From positions 26,187,501 through 26,251,500 of the forward strand of contig NC_079878.1 in the NCBI RefSeq assembly GCF_029227915.1: DNA of 64,000 nucleotides, written 5' to 3'. The stretch comes from Hydractinia symbiolongicarpus. Taxonomy: Eukaryota; Cnidaria; Hydrozoa; Anthoathecata; Hydractiniidae. Shown here one piece after another: positions 20,981-35,139 of the stretch. The notes beneath the pieces are model-generated. The model saw only the letters and a list, made by a program, of their open reading frames with translations, had not been told where the DNA came from and made no database searches. Every line of letters begins with the position of its first letter. Positions within the stretch are counted from its first letter, which is position 1. The translations under genes were made by a program, and so were the position numbers.

Positions 20981-23900
20981 CATTTTTGGGGCAGTTTAAA
21001 AAGTGTGTACATTTTATAATTACTTCTATTATGGGGGACGTATGTTTCTTTTACATAATTAATGATGCCATTAACTTAGATTAGGTCACCGCAAAATGCT
21101 TGGTAACGCATGCAGCGTTTTCGCATAGTCATGCAACCGTCAAAAAAGAACAAAGAAAATAAGAAGGCACATACCTGATGAAACAAATATAATTTGATGT
21201 GACTATACAAACAATTGGGGCGAGTGTTTTTCAATGCTTGAGCCAAAAATTGTCAGAATTATTTTTGCTGTCTTAAACCCTTGTGATGGAAAACATAAAA
21301 ATACAGACAGAAATCTTTAAAGTTTTTACAGTGTTGCTATAAAGAAAAATCTAAGAGATTTTCAGAGGTAGCAGGACGTTAAACAATCAAGATATAACGG
21401 TAAAAACTAAGTGAAGGTAACAAAATTCTCCATTGAAATTTTGACTTGAGGGTAAACATTCGTGTTAGTTAAAACCGGTAACATAACTTAATTTAGATGT
21501 CATAACAGGCTCGTTAGTAAAACGTTGTATATTCTATAAATCTCTGTGAGTTCAATAAAGCCTAAAATCTTTGATATTTTAGAAAGGTTAGAGAGACTTT
21601 TGCTTTGTTCCTAAAAGAATAAAAGCACCCTGTAACATTGTGTCCACACAAATGTTAATTCCTATTTCAAAGAATGCAGTATCGTGCATTTGCGACGAAT
21701 AATCACCAGAGCACATGGCCAATAAAACCGGACTGATATTGATCATGTTAAAACTCCTCGTTATGGAGGAACGAAAAAGACTTCCAATATATTTGAATAT
21801 AGTCAGTAGCATGGTTTAATGGGTTTTAAAACCTTTTTGTAATAGTATCTTAAGGATTGTTTCATCAATATTAAATTTTACGTGACTTCTCATGACATAA
21901 CTGCACTTGAAAAAAAATAAAATACTTCAATTTTTTTGAGAATTAACTATATTGATTATCGTTTATCTCAACTATCGCCTTGGCACAACACGTTGACAAA
22001 ATGTCATAAGCATCGAAACCGTAGTAAATACATTAAAAAAACGTTGTGCGATAATTAATAACAATTCTTTTAAGCATTAAGTATCAGCTCAGCGTTATGC
22101 TGATATATGACAAATATTGTCACATAGACTGCGTTGTCATAACTAAAGAATCGTCAACATCGACAACTTCCCTGTTAGCGTAGAATGCTCTTTTTCTTTT
22201 CATGTGTAGTGTGTAATGGGTTGACAAACAAATATAAAACGTATGTAAATGTACAAAAATGTAAAAAAATAAAATGCGTAACATTTATGTGGGAATATAT
22301 TTTCGCAGTAAATTTTGCTGTAAAAAAACTCTTGAGATATCCACGCCTTCGAAAACACCCTGTGTCTCTTATCCGATGTAAGCAATTATTTTTTGACAAG
22401 TATTCTATAAACACGTGCACAAATGACATGTCGAAACCCTCCTGAATATTAAAACAATATCACTATGACTAATTTTTCTGTCTGTAGTAACTAATCGTGA
22501 AAGTGTTACAAGTAAATTTATCGTTGTACACGAGTGAAGAGTAAAAGTAATTCCCATAAGATACTTATCAGTCGTAGTTGAGTGTAAATAATGAATTAAC
22601 ATTGCCCTGAACATCACGTAAAGATGAAAAAGATCTTTTCAAACAACGTTTTGTTTTGCATAATAACCGGAAAACAATGCAATTCTTTTGTTCGATGTTT
22701 TATATGGAGTAAAGCCCTTATTGTAGTATGATGCATCCTTGCAATACCAGATTAGACGATATTTTAAATAATGTGAGCATCCATGATGCCCAAGTAAACT
22801 AAACAAAATTCTTTTTGATTTTAGCAAGAACTAAATTTTAAAGACAGGTTTTCATTTATTATATGGAAATAGAAAATATTTTTAATATTTGAAGTCTGTC
22901 CTAACAAATAAAGATTAATTTACATTATTTCCCACACTAAACGTGTATACATAATTTTGGAAGTAAAAATTTTGGATTAAAAATTAAATTAAATTTTGAA
23001 ATATTACGCAAGGATAATCAACGATGCTGCATAATGGATGTAAGGTTTGTCACACAAAAAAATATGTGCATAATAATTCTAAAATGCTGAGTACACAATT
23101 ACGAAGAGATTTTGTTCGTGTATTTTTGAACATGTGAATTCAATTTGTCCATAAATTTTAACATCCAATTACAATCGTTTTTGCCAAAGCAAAAGTGTAC
23201 GCGTTTATTAGCCTATAGGCTTATATCGGAATTAAAAATCAAGTTGTTTTCACATGCCTGTAGCAAGTTTCTATATGTTGCAGTTTTATCTTTAGTTAAA
23301 AAATTGGACGAAAGAAAGGTAAAAATATAAAAGCAGAAATTCAAATGTTGTTAACCTTGAAAATTACGTTTTGGTCTCGATTATAAGCCATCTTTGTTTA
23401 TACTGCTCTAAATTTTTCGGGCACCAATAGACTTTTTCTTTAATAATTTTAATATTCAGACTTTTTTTAGCAAAGATCAAGTATTGGACTTCTTTATATT
23501 TTCAAAAGTAGTACTGTTTCCCTATTACCTACAAACGTTTACAAAGAAAAAGGTGCATACCAAATGTTAACTTAGATTTTAGGTCCAGAGCATTATTTTT
23601 TAATGGTTTCTTAGCTGTTCTGCAAAATGACTGATATTGTGGCAATGCAAATGTATTTTCACGTATCTGAAAGGATCTCTGAAAGGTGTTCTCATTTATC
23701 AATTTTCTTTCCGGTCGCATGAAATTAATGATTTTCGTCATTTCGTTCAAGATATTTTTTTATTACAAATGCTTTTTTAGCAATTATTTGTAATTAAATG
23801 GCACGTGTTTTGTTAACTGCTTTGGATTATGGAGTAGATTTTGGAGTAGATTATGAAAGGATCAATAGTTTGCTCTAATGAAGTAGTCACTTATTAGACA

Positions 23901-24052
23901 GTTTTTTTACAATCTTGCGTTATTCGTTTGTAGCTAAACGCAAAATTGTAACTTGCATAATTTTAGACTCGACTCATGTTAGTTAAAAATAACATTGATA
24001 ACATTCATGAAACCCTTTGGTACCTAATTATTAATAGAGTAAAAACCTCCAG
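20981..24052. other. Divergent intergenic region between genes 2 and 3
   Basis: No gene supported. The gene 2 side (21.0-22.35 kb) is a diverged relative of 43.05-44.4 kb and 49.6-50.9 kb. The gene 3 side (22.36-23.7 kb) is related to 51.9-53.2 kb upstream of gene 6, with shared words such as AACACGTGCACAAATGACATG and GTCGAAACCCTCC. The region therefore resembles an ancestral bidirectional spacer. The 60-86 aa frames within it differ between copies and are not credited. Confidence 0.65.
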
Positions 24053-24065
24053 GAACCTTCTAGAA
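24053..24065 (+). promoter_or_regulatory. Heat-shock-element-like motif upstream of gene 3
   Basis: Same GAA-TTC-GAA triplet as before gene 1, in the duplicated promoter region. Confidence 0.33.
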
Positions 24066-24460
24066 CCTTTTTTCCTCGTTCTTCACCACTTCTTAAAAAG
24101 ATTTGTTTAACTTAATCCTTGTTTAATTTAATCGTTTAATTAAACTTTAAACTTTAAGGTACTAAATTTTGCTTCTCTTACAATTTTCAGAAGCCGCTCC
24201 TAGTGCAATATTTTTGCAGCAATCATTAATTACAATCAAGAAATGAATCAAACGCCTGTTATTTCTAGTAATACAGAACAGGGTCACAAGTTTTATTACA
24301 ATGCGCCAAATGATCACATTTCACAACCACACCACGAAGTGAACAATAAAGTTGTCGTAAAAAGAAACGTAACAATTCATCATACAGTTAACGTAGGATT
24401 CACGAAGTTAAAATTAGCATACTTGCGAAATAATTGGAATTGTTAATTATCTTGGAACAG

Positions 24461-24527
24461 CATAAAAGCAGGGGTTATTTATTTTCTTCCTCACAACACA
24501 ATCTGGTTTAGACTGAGGAGCAATTAG
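24461..24527 (+). promoter_or_regulatory. Core promoter and non-coding exon 1 of gene 3
   Basis: Identical to the gene 1 promoter: CATAAAAG at 24,461-24,468, donor GTAATA at 24,528, acceptor ending 24,607. Confidence 0.7.
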
Positions 24528-24609
24528 GTAATACTGGTCTATTACTTTTACTTCTGTTAATAATAAACAAACTAACTGCGTGAATTTTACAATGCTATTT
24601 CGTTTAGAT

Positions 24610-25643
24610 ATGAAGTTGTTAGCGTTTTTTCTCGTTTGTGGTGTGTGTGCATTTGCACTTGCTGAAGAAGCAACACAAGAAGAATTGAATGATGTTGAAA
24701 TAACTGAAGAACAAGATCCTTCTTACTTACCGTACTGTAAGTTTTCTTTTGACTTAGTAATATTGCACAAACATCTGTTCACATTAATACGTGAATTGAG
24801 GAACTACGCCTAACTAACGCTAAGCAATATTACATTTTAGGTGGAGCCTACGTTCGATACAACCCAAACGCACACTATTGCCATAACCGCAAACTGTACT
24901 TGAAGAAATACTATAGCTTCTGTGGAAAAGTCATCTATGACATTCGAACACACTTCTGCTTCCGATACAGAGTTTATTCCAAACGAGTGCATTATCTCTG
25001 TGCAAAACGACGTGTCTGCCACAAAGCCAGTCAGTTCTGCTTTAAAGGAAATTGCTATTTAAAGAAGAAGTATTTCGTCTGTAATGGCCGACGTGTGTGT
25101 AACAAATGGACCCAATTCTGTTTCAAAGGTGTCTGCTACTTGAAAACCAAATACTTTGTCTGTAATGGCCGACGTGTGTGTAACAAATGGACCCAATTCT
25201 GCTTCAAAGGTGTTTGCTACTTGAAAACCAAATACTTTGTTTGCAATGGTCGACGTGTTTGCAACAAATGGACCCAATTCTGCTTCAAAGGTGTCTGCTA
25301 CTTGAAAACAAAATACTTTGTTTGTAATGGCCGACGTGTGTGCAACAAATGGACCCAATTCTGCTTTAAAGGTGTCTGCCACTTGAAAACCAAATACTTT
25401 GTCTGTAATGGCCGACGTGTGTGCAACAAATTGACCCACTTGTGCTTCAAAGGTGTCTGTTACTTGAAGAAAAATTACTTCATTTGTGGTGGTCGACGTG
25501 TGTGCAACCGATGGACTCAATTTTGCTACAGAAATGTTTGCTATAACAAATCAACCCATGCCATCTGTGGAAAATCAGTTTATGTCAAAAGAACACATCG
25601 TTGTCACTATGGAAAAGTTGTTGCCATCCGCCCATACTATTAA
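24610..25643 (+). CDS. Galaxin-like secreted Cys/Tyr-rich repeat protein, gene 3 (identical to gene 1)
   Basis: Exons 24,610-24,736 and 24,841-25,643 give 309 aa. The large exon's translation, the intron and both flanks are indistinguishable from gene 1, down to the single NKLTHLC module and the GVCHLKT variant. Either the duplication or conversion is very recent, or the assembly holds two haplotypes. Six modules. AATAAA at 25,653-25,658. Divergent partner of gene 2, whose promoter lies 3.5 kb away on the other strand. Confidence 0.88.
25068..25553 (+). repeat. 81-bp coding tandem repeat, 6 units (gene 3)
   Basis: Same number, order and sequence of units as gene 1. Confidence 0.95.
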
Positions 25644-26014
25644 ATGACTAAAAATAAAAATGTATTGTATTATAAGTGGTGTTTGGGATAACATTTATGA
25701 GATTTATAAAAGCTATATCATTGTATTTTTTATTTTTCCTTTCCTTTTCTACAATGCTCTATTTTGGGACAAAACTGCTTTGAAAACTCGTATGTTTGAA
25801 CGTATTACTAACAAACAATGTTACAGGTGTTGTTGCAAGGTCTTTAATTTATCCTGGATTGCATTTCTTGTCATGTTTAGAGAAGATTTTATCCTTTGCG
25901 ACAAAATTTGAAAATAACAATTTTAAACCATGTGAAAAAAATATATTTGCCCTGTATCGAAAATATTGAGCGACTTTAATTCTGATTTTTAAGAAGTTTG
26001 TACACCCATTGCTT

Positions 26015-26196
26015 GGTGGCGCGTGGCCTTGCGGTTATGACATTCCCTTTGTAATCACAAGGTCCATTGTTTGGTCCACAGCGCAGGCCTGTTTAGCAAG
26101 TGTCATTACCACAGCTACGGTTCAACCCATGCCATGTGAGAGAAATTGGGTAGGTAATGCCGGTGTATACTTAATATATATACATTCCGATCACAG
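26015..26196 (+). mobile_element. tRNA-derived SINE-like element, block 2 copy
   Basis: Duplicate of 2,319-2,500 carried by the segmental duplication, not an independent insertion. Confidence 0.5.
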
Positions 26197-26451
26197 GACC
26201 CACATTGATAACAGTGTTTCCAACAGTGAAGTGGCTTTATCCTGTATAAAAATTGGGAATAATAATAGTAATTTTAATAATTCATCGTATAGATCTTGAA
26301 AAACGGTTACGGAAATATTGTGGTTTCAGATTTTTGATGAAGTCATCAACCCGCTCATTCTAAAACAAATTCAGTGACCTAGTTTTGAAAAACTTATCTA
26401 TTTTGGTCCTATCCCTGGCTATCCACAAACTAAGAAAAAATACGTACTTTC

Positions 26452-26861
26452 AGTATATTGCATGTGGTCATATTCACAGACGTTTACACAAAATTTCACA
26501 AAACAAGAGTTTGCAGCACGAACGATATTAATAGACAACCATACCATGCTCTGCTGAAAAATTTTAACTCAAAGCTATGAATCCACTTAAACTTCCAATC
26601 AAATATCAACAACCTTCGTAATAATACCAACAAACCTTGTAAAAATTTAAACACTCCTGTAAAAATAACCTGGTATTTTACATGCAGGCTCACAAAAGTT
26701 TAACAGGCTGCCAAAAACAAAAGAATAAAAAATAGCCACACTTAACACACACGCTTTTTCCATAAACATTCTTTCTCTTGCGATACTACTTGTGTCCTCC
26801 TTGTGTAGTTTACAGGATATCTGAGAGAAATTACACTCTATGTGCAAAAAATGTCCTCACA
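26452..26861 (-). repeat. Dispersed repeat, block 2 copy
   Basis: Duplicate of 2,756-3,165; inverted relative of 35.41-35.75 kb. Confidence 0.7.
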
Positions 26862-27135
26862 CTATCTTAAAAGTTCAATAAGTCTTTAAAAATTTTTGTA
26901 GCTTGTTACATTGTATTTTGCGCTCAAGAAAAATTTGACTACTAATGTGGCTATAGATTTCTAAAGAAAAAATAACAACTTAACTCATAGGTTAACTATC
27001 AAGCTTGGTTGAGCCTATAGCTAATACCACATTAGCTAAGAAACCCCGTTAATATAGTTAATATTATATCTATGTTGAAGAGACAAAGATTGTTTAGAAA
27101 ACATATTTGCCAGTTGTATATATATGTTCCTATAT

Positions 27136-27439
27136 TTAAATTTCGACTAAGCATAAGTTTTTTCTAATAGTGTCTTTATGTTTTTTTAAATTGCTTATAT
27201 TTGTTTCCAGAGTAGCAATTCCTTCTACGTTTATTTTTTTGAGTTTTAGTTATTTGCTGTTTAAATATTTCTATATTAGCGGTTATGATGTTCGTGAACG
27301 CTTCTTCTTTTTCTTTAAGAAGCGCTTGTGTATCTTCTATCATTGATTGTCTTTGCTCCTCCAATTTCTTTGCGAAAAGAAAAAAAACGACACTTTCATC
27401 ATTTTCAAACATTTTGACTCCATACGTTGATGACTTCAC
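27136..27439 (-). pseudogene. Frameshifted coiled-coil fragment, block 2 copy
   Basis: Same 87-aa frame and same frameshift position as 3,440-3,743. Confidence 0.4.
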
Positions 27440-27985
27440 ATGTAAATACGTAGTTCAAAACAATGTGTATTTCTGTGTAATAAAAATATTAGCATGAGAA
27501 TGTTATAAGGGTGTTCATGTTCTTAAATTCCAACATTTTGCCCACTCTCGATAGTTAATTAGCTTTCCCTGATTTTGGCAATGCTAACCAGATAATATGA
27601 AGGGAGTTTCCTAGACCTTCCTTGACTTTCTTATATAATTTGCTAAGTGAAAATAAACAAGACAGAACGTTGGTGTATTATTGCGCAGGAGGGGTGTTGC
27701 TAGATTGAAGAGATTAAATGTTCCCTCAACAAAGCAAGGATTTTTTAATGGAAATGTTATACTTAAAAATGTTGTTTATCGTCATGATATAATAATTCTT
27801 GAAACAATATGCATTGTAGATGTACATGCAAATTTAAAATGTTGACTAAAAATTAGATGAATTGTGTTGTGCGAACACCTCTGTACCGTTAAAGAGGCTA
27901 CATGCACTGCGCATGCGGCGTGGTCGGACCTCTTTAACTAGGCATTACTTTTTTGTAATTTTTGTGACCTTTTCTAACTTTTATT

Positions 27986-28296
27986 GCGGTTTGCATTTTT
28001 CGAACAAAGGTATTTTTTTATAAAAGAAATGTAACAAAGTACTGACCTGCATGTAAAAGTGTTGTATTCGTTATATAATTTTTTATTAGTTATATGTGTT
28101 TCAACATATCGTTACTAAGGTGTTGCTAAGAAGATATATGAGTTCTCGGGAAACAATACAGATCAGCTTTAAGGAAAATATAGAACCAACGAAATAACAT
28201 CATTTTCGATGCCAATGACATCACTGTATTGTTTTTGTCACCTGGATCATTAATAAATGCCATATTATAAATATTTGCCATGTTTATTGACATGAA
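27986..28296 (-). repeat. Dispersed repeat R1, minus orientation, block 2
   Basis: Duplicate of 4,290-4,600. Confidence 0.7.
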
Positions 28297-28423
28297 CATT
28301 ATTATTTCTGGAAGAATGGATATTTATCAACCTATTAAACCTGAAAATTTTATATGAACCTATCTTTCTGCCATTCATTTCACAAGTCTACCAGCACTGA
28401 AACCGTATCATCAGTAACGCTTG

Positions 28424-28853
28424 TGAAGTTCATATTGAAGAACTACTTTGTTCATCACTAACATACTGCCTGGCAATATGACTTACGCGCATTATACTCG
28501 CCCGTCATGATCATAGGTCTGATCGGGGTGAAACATTCTCTGTTGAGAATGAAATACGGATGTGCTATGATAAATATTCACCTTTGTATACACACCATCC
28601 GAATAAACTATCTGAGCTCATCTCTAACATATTGCCGCACGTAAAGTAGTGGGTTCGTCTGCGGCTCCCAGTTCTGGGGACCGCGGATCAAATCCCACTC
28701 ATTGCCAGGCAGTATGTTAGTGATGAACAAAGTAGTTCTTCTTCAATATGAGTTCACGCATTATACTCGCCCGTCATGATCAGAGGTCTGATCAGGGTGA
28801 AACATTCTCTGTTGAGAATAAAATACGGATGTGCTATGATAAATATTCACCTA
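28424..28853. mobile_element. Foldback element with SINE-like core, block 2 copy
   Basis: Duplicate of 4,728-5,160. The left arm has lost one GAA triplet relative to block 1, so its two arms are no longer equal. Confidence 0.65.
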
Positions 28854-29870
28854 TGCACATAATTTTTGCTTAATTTATATATTCAGGCCAGGCAGGTGAA
28901 TATGTTTAGGATACTGTCAGGGAAAGTGAGCATGATTATTTAAATCACGATATCTGCTTTATATTTAATTTCTTTGTCACCTTTTTTTATTATTCTAACC
29001 AGGAGGGGTGTATCTAAAATGTTTTCTCCATTTTTTCTTCATTTTGAGTAGCTTAGTTGACATGTGCATTTTGTGAAATTTACCGTTTTATTACTTATAT
29101 TTTTTATAACTTTCACCGTATCTTTTGTTAACAAAACAAAAATACCAAAATATATATAGACTACGTTTTCTTTGTACAAGGCAATTATTTTATTTTGTGA
29201 ACTGTGTGCAATAGACTAAATCAGAAATTCTTATGTTAACATCTTCATTTGATGTGATGCAAGCTGTAGTTTCGGAAACTTTGTGATAAACCTTTTTTTG
29301 TTTTCGACCAAATGAATGCGTGTAGGGCTATTGTAAAAAATTTTGGTACAATTTTATTTTTTTTAAATATTTTTTTATTTAAAAATTCAAAATTCATAAA
29401 GAAACCTCAAATCTTAAAAAAAAATTGAAAAGCAATAATCAAATCTTAATTTCTTTTATATTATTATTTCACTATCAAATATGATGCAACGAACGTACAG
29501 GTTCTTTTTAACGAACCCTCTGCACTCCTGTTTTTTATTGTAATTATTGTCTTTGGGAGATTAAGTTTGGACATATATAAAATAATTAAAAAAGATAAAA
29601 AAAAATTAGAGCTTCATCATTTTCTTTACGACCCTATGATTTTGCATTGTGTTTCATGAGCTTACAATAATGTGGCATAGCTAAGTTATGATACGTAAAA
29701 ACTACTCTTGAATGACCCTTTAGGAATGTGAAACCACATAATACACCTTAATCAAATTTGTGTTTTTCGTAACTTTTGTGTTCAGAATGGTAGATTAGTA
29801 TGCGTGTCAACTGGCCAAAAAAGCCATAAGTATGAGGAAAGCCTTCAGCAAATTATTAAATACAATTTGT

Positions 29871-31301
29871 ACTTTCCAAATGGAAAACAGTGCCTTCAAT
29901 TCTGTTGTCTTGGCCACAAAAAGTAGTGATCTATATTTTATGTGGTTAGCCTCATTAATTCCAATAAATTTACCCTGTCAATTTTGTTCCAGGAGGGACA
30001 ACATGACGGTTCTAGAGTGTTAAAAAGCTTCCATTTGAGCTACAAAAACCCTTTAAATTTCGGTTCAATTAGGAACAGCTGTTATGTGGGATTGAACCCA
30101 TATGAATATGAAGTGAACGCTCTACCGACTGAACTACCAATCCCCAAAAGAAGACAACCCTCAAAGTAAACTGAGTTGCATGACTTTATTAATTATATCA
30201 AGCATATTGTATTTAGTAAACACTTTTTGAGCACTCTGTCCCAAAAATGATATATATTTGTAGTTTAGAAATTTAGCTCTAAATATCGTCCCTCAAAGGC
30301 ACTGGATTTTAATGTATTTAGAGACTTTACTATATATATAATATAATATACTATATAAAAATGTTTTCTGTTTCTTTTTAGATTGCGTACAATGAGAGCG
30401 AGAGATGTTATCTTTCAATCCGTGAGATAAAAAGAAGAAAGCAAAACCTCATCCCGCGTTGTTTTTGTTTTTCTGTCAAAAATTTGAAGCTGTTTTATAA
30501 AGCTTGATAAAGTTAATAAGTTGTTTTCGTTTCTGTAGATTGTTTGTTTTTGTTTATTGTTTCCTGTGAGTTTTCGAAAATCATTGCAGCAGATTCATTG
30601 GCTTCAAGAAATCGGTTTTCATAACTAGTGCCGTTATTTTTACGTGAAAAAAACACCCACAAGCTGCTTCGTTCGCCTTCTTATCTCCGAAAGTCTCTAT
30701 TATTATCTGCGTTCCGAGTAATATTTTCTGATTGAAAGAGTGTACCTTACGACGCGCATCCCCTTAATTCGTGACATTTTCGCACACTACGGATCGTACA
30801 ACTCGATGTATTGCATTTTTTTCAAAATAAGGGCTTTAACTTTATGAAAGTATAACTTTGCATAGATTTTGGCGCTAAAAGCTTCATCAATGTTGGATTT
30901 ACGTCGGCCACCACTGACAATATTCTGATTATTATCAATATTTAATTTTATAATTTTATAATTTCTTAGTTACCGTTTTTGTTTAGTTTCGCGCGATCTA
31001 AATTTCTCGTACCTTTTGAAAAGAAATATTCCGCATATATATATTGTATTTTTGCCAAAAAATCACTACTTTTGCACAACGTGTTGTTGTTGTTCCGTGG
31101 TGAGTTTATTTTACAACCTCGTCCCCAGGGCTTTCTACATCGATGATATTCAGTTTTAGTGTATTTCCCAGATATCAGCTGCAGTAAGAGGTTAGCACCT
31201 CGCCGTATTATATCAAAGAGAAACAAAAGCACTAGGGTCAACTATTAGCTAGTTTTAATTTTGCTTGCAACTTGCGTAATGCTTTGCAACCTTTTTGTGA
31301 A
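29871..31301. repeat. Dispersed repeat R2, first copy, block 2
   Basis: Counterpart of 6,770-8,200, including the tRNA-like unit. A few substitutions are visible, for example GTTTCCTGTGAG against GTTTCCCGTGAG. Confidence 0.65.
30076..30146 (-). mobile_element. tRNA-like sequence, block 2 copy
   Basis: Same A and B boxes as 6,975-7,045; not a functional tRNA. Confidence 0.58.
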
Positions 31302-33478
31302 GCACGTTTGCTACACGCGAGGTATACCAAGAGAATTATTGAGATTCTCAAAATTTCGATAGCAAAAAAATCATATAAAATCAGCGTAAAGAAATAACAC
31401 TGATATTTTTGCACATAAAGCTAGGGTATTTTCTTTTCTAATAAAATAAATAAGTTTGGACCGAGGGGTTAAAGTATAAGTCTAGTAAAAAATGCAATAA
31501 GTACTGCTCGTACTTTCCCCACCCCCGGATTTTGACCCTCCCCCCCCGTCTTTTGGTCCAGATTATACGTCCGCCGAACTTGAACACACAAAGAGGAATA
31601 TGCTGTGAGCAGGAAACGGTAGTCGGCATTTTAGACACGTATATTTTACAGACCTAAAATATGCCTTATTTCTTTGTATTATATCTAATTATTGTATAAA
31701 TAATTAATTAATTATTTTGCAATTTTGCTTCTAATACTATTATAGTTGTATTTTAATGAAAAATAATAGTATTAAAACGGTTTTCTTCTTTTAAAATAAT
31801 TTATTGCTAGTCCTGTTTCTAATCGATTTTACTTGTGCATTTTAAGCTTTTTCGTTGCTCTGCTTTTTCTGGAGATTTGAGTTGGATTGGAAAGCTCCTG
31901 TTTAAGCCACCCTTTTCTAAAGAAATATTGAAGTGATTTGTACAATTATAACGCGTCGAGCTGTGTTTTATTTTATTGTTTCTAAGAAGATGTAAGAATA
32001 CAATATTATCAATTTTAATTGGTTTTATCCAAATCAAGGTAAGGCTTATTCACACGAAAGGTAGCTAGCTTGCTAGCTAGAGCTCTGTTTAGTAATTTGT
32101 AGAATACATATGAAGAAGCTGTATTACTACCTAACTGATAGCCAAATATAGGAAAACCTGTAGCTAGGGCGCAGACAAAACAAATAGCTTTGGGTGCTAG
32201 AGTCAGCCGATCAACCGTTTTTTATCACAGTTTTTTATTTATTATATAAGTAACCTGTTGCAGTAATTAAAAAAATATCCACTTTTGCTATCAAACCAAC
32301 AGCAATGTAATTGTCAATAGGAATTAGTTGTCCGTACACCCTCCCTGAGAACAAGGTTTAAAACGACATTAAAAGATTAAAACTGTCATTAAAAAGAACT
32401 CCAAGGATGCCCAAGCCGCACACGTCCTCTAAACGGCGTGGGCATCTTCGAAACTGCTTGTAATTTTAGAACAAGGGTGCTGATAAGCTGCATACGCCGT
32501 AAATCGTGCAGGCGTTTTTAAGCAAGTTTGGCGCTTTGAAAAAAATTTAAATATTCACCCGAAAAAACCCGCATAGACCATAAAATAAACTATGTGATAG
32601 CAAAGTTCTTAAAAGAACTGTTTTTGATGGTTTTTGATAAAATTTACTTGATAAATAACTTACAAACTTTATTAACTCCTTTCTTCTAAAGCCCTTTTTT
32701 CCAACTATCGTCCACAAGGTATGTTACAAGGAATTGAATTTTGGAAATGCTCCAGGCAAGTTCGGGAAAGTGCAGGCGGTTTTGGAAGTTAACCACTAAT
32801 TTAATTCGAAAAGTTGCCCGAACTCGCCCTTATATATGTGGGCGTTTGCAGCTTATTGACACCCTCTTATTTTAGAATATTCTCAGGAATAATAGACCAA
32901 GAGAAATTACATCACAGTTTCTTGTGCACCGCCCACGTGTGTTTGAGAACAACCCACATAAAAAAGTTCGTTATTTTTTAAATTATTTGTGTAAAAATTA
33001 CTATTTTATTCACGATAAACCAATTGTCAGTCATTTTATTCATCCAACAAAGAATCCTATCCAAGGTGCTTTTCTATTAGTGCTGAATTTAATAATTGAC
33101 ATGATTCAGCATAGTTTTTAAAAGGGTCTGATTGCAAAATATGATTGCCAAAGTTCAGCACTTGTAATATTTTTGTATTCGTGTACTCAGCTTCTAAAAC
33201 ACAGACAAGAGACATTATAATTTCCTCTGGGTGATTAATGTTGGTTGAAAAAAACCCTGAATGATGAGAAGCATGTGTTTTTGAATGGGTCTAGGACAAT
33301 AAACTTACTTAATTTCCCTTGGCCTTGCATCAATCAAATTCTGAAAAAATAAACACTTTTAAAATGATTTTGTCAGATTTGGAAATTGTTGCTATGGTTG
33401 GAACTTTGCATATAAAATTAGTAAAGTTGCCGGATTGTTTAGTTTTTTCTTTTCTACTGTTCCGAATTAGCCTTAATT
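31302..33478. other. Intergenic DNA, no gene seen
   Basis: Counterpart of 8,201-10,384. The C-rich run reads CCCTCCCCCCCC here, and the GCTAGC cluster is at about 32,063. Nothing coding is supported. Confidence 0.6.
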
Positions 33479-34294
33479 ATTTATGAGATGAAAAACAGCG
33501 CTTTCAATTCCATTGACTTGGCCATCCCCTAAAGGCACTGGCAACTTCACTATATGAAAATGTTTTCTTCTTCTTTTAGATTGTGTACAATGTGAATGAG
33601 TGATTTAATCTTCCAATGCGTGTGGTGAAAAGAAGGCGAAACCGTTATTGTTTTTCTGCCTAAAATTGAAGCTATTTAATAAATCTTGATAAAGTTAAAA
33701 AACTGTTTTGATTTGTTTGTTTTTGTTTTAATTGTTTCCCGTGAGTTTTCGAAATTCGTTCTAGCAGATTCTGTGGCTTCTAGTGCCGGTATTTTTACGT
33801 GAAAAAAAATACTGTTTTGTTGTAAGGTCAATTACGAAATCGTTAACCTTAGGTCCTAACGTTAACGATTTCGTTTCTGCGGGTTGTACAACTCGATGTA
33901 TTACATATCTTTCGGAATACTGCTAAAAGTGTAATTTTGTATTGCGCTCTTTACTTTTATCATTCTGTGGGAAAAGGCTGCACAAGATTTTAACACGGGT
34001 TATTCGTTTTTGTTAGTTTCGCGTAATCTAATTTTCTTGCACATTTTGAAAAGAATATCCCACGCACACCAAATACTCGCGCAATCTATTCGCAAAAAAA
34101 CTGTTTTTGCGCAACGAATTGTTCTGCAGAGCGTTCATTTTCCTACCTCGTCCCCAGGGTTCTTCTACGCTGTGATATTCAATTTTGATGTTTTTCGGAA
34201 GATGTTAGAGCCAAAGAAACAAGAAGCGCTAGGGACAAAGTATTTGATAGCTTAATTTTGCTTGCAACTTGCGAAATGCTTCGCAACCTTTTTT
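33479..34294. repeat. Dispersed repeat R2, second copy, block 2
   Basis: Counterpart of 10,385-11,200 with a shortened internal palindrome around 33,834-33,873. Confidence 0.65.
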
Positions 34295-35139
34295 TTAATT
34301 TCTAGTTATATTTTCCCCATTATAAGGATTTCATAGAGATTTTTAGGGGTAGTTTCGAGTAATGGCCAATATCAAAGGCCTTGACCGAATAGGGTTAAAA
34401 CCGTTTAACTGCGAGCTGAGATTGGTGTCTAATATCTTTCACACTTTTGTTTTGATAATACTTAAATACGCAATTTTTTTTAAATTGAGTTAATACAAAC
34501 TTGCTACTAATTTCTTTAAATCAAACTAATTTAAATAAAATATCCTTGTGAGCTTTGAAGCCACGATATTGCGGGTTTACTTTGTTTACATCACGTGATC
34601 AAACTGTTGCTTGATTTGCTGGAATATACTTAACGGCTTTCTTAACAAAAATGGTGTCCCTCGACACCGAAAAAAACAACAACAAAAGAACGGTCCCTTC
34701 GTCTTGAAAAAGTGCAAAAAGGTAATTCAGAAAAAGAAAAGTCCAAGAAGTAAAGTAGGAAGTGGTAGCTAGAGCTAGAAGTAAAGTAGTAAAGTTAGAA
34801 GTAGAAAATAAAGGCTAGAGTTTGAAGTGGATTGAAAATCAATAATAACAATTATGATGTTTTCAGACGTTTAGTTTTTATGTCACTGTAGCAAGCGGGC
34901 TCACATTTTTCAAGAAAAGCCTCAAATTCTTAAAACCTAGCTACCATATTTTTTTATGTTTTTGTTGCATAATTAATGTTTCCCCTGCCGCGTAACTAAT
35001 GTGTTTGTCCTAAAATTCAAAATGCTACATAAAGCTGTTAGCTGACTAACAAACTGAAAACTTTGGTTTGTTGAACTTACTGCTCACTGTAATGTTATTA
35101 TTTTTACATCACTATTGTTTCTATTTATATGTGTTTTAC

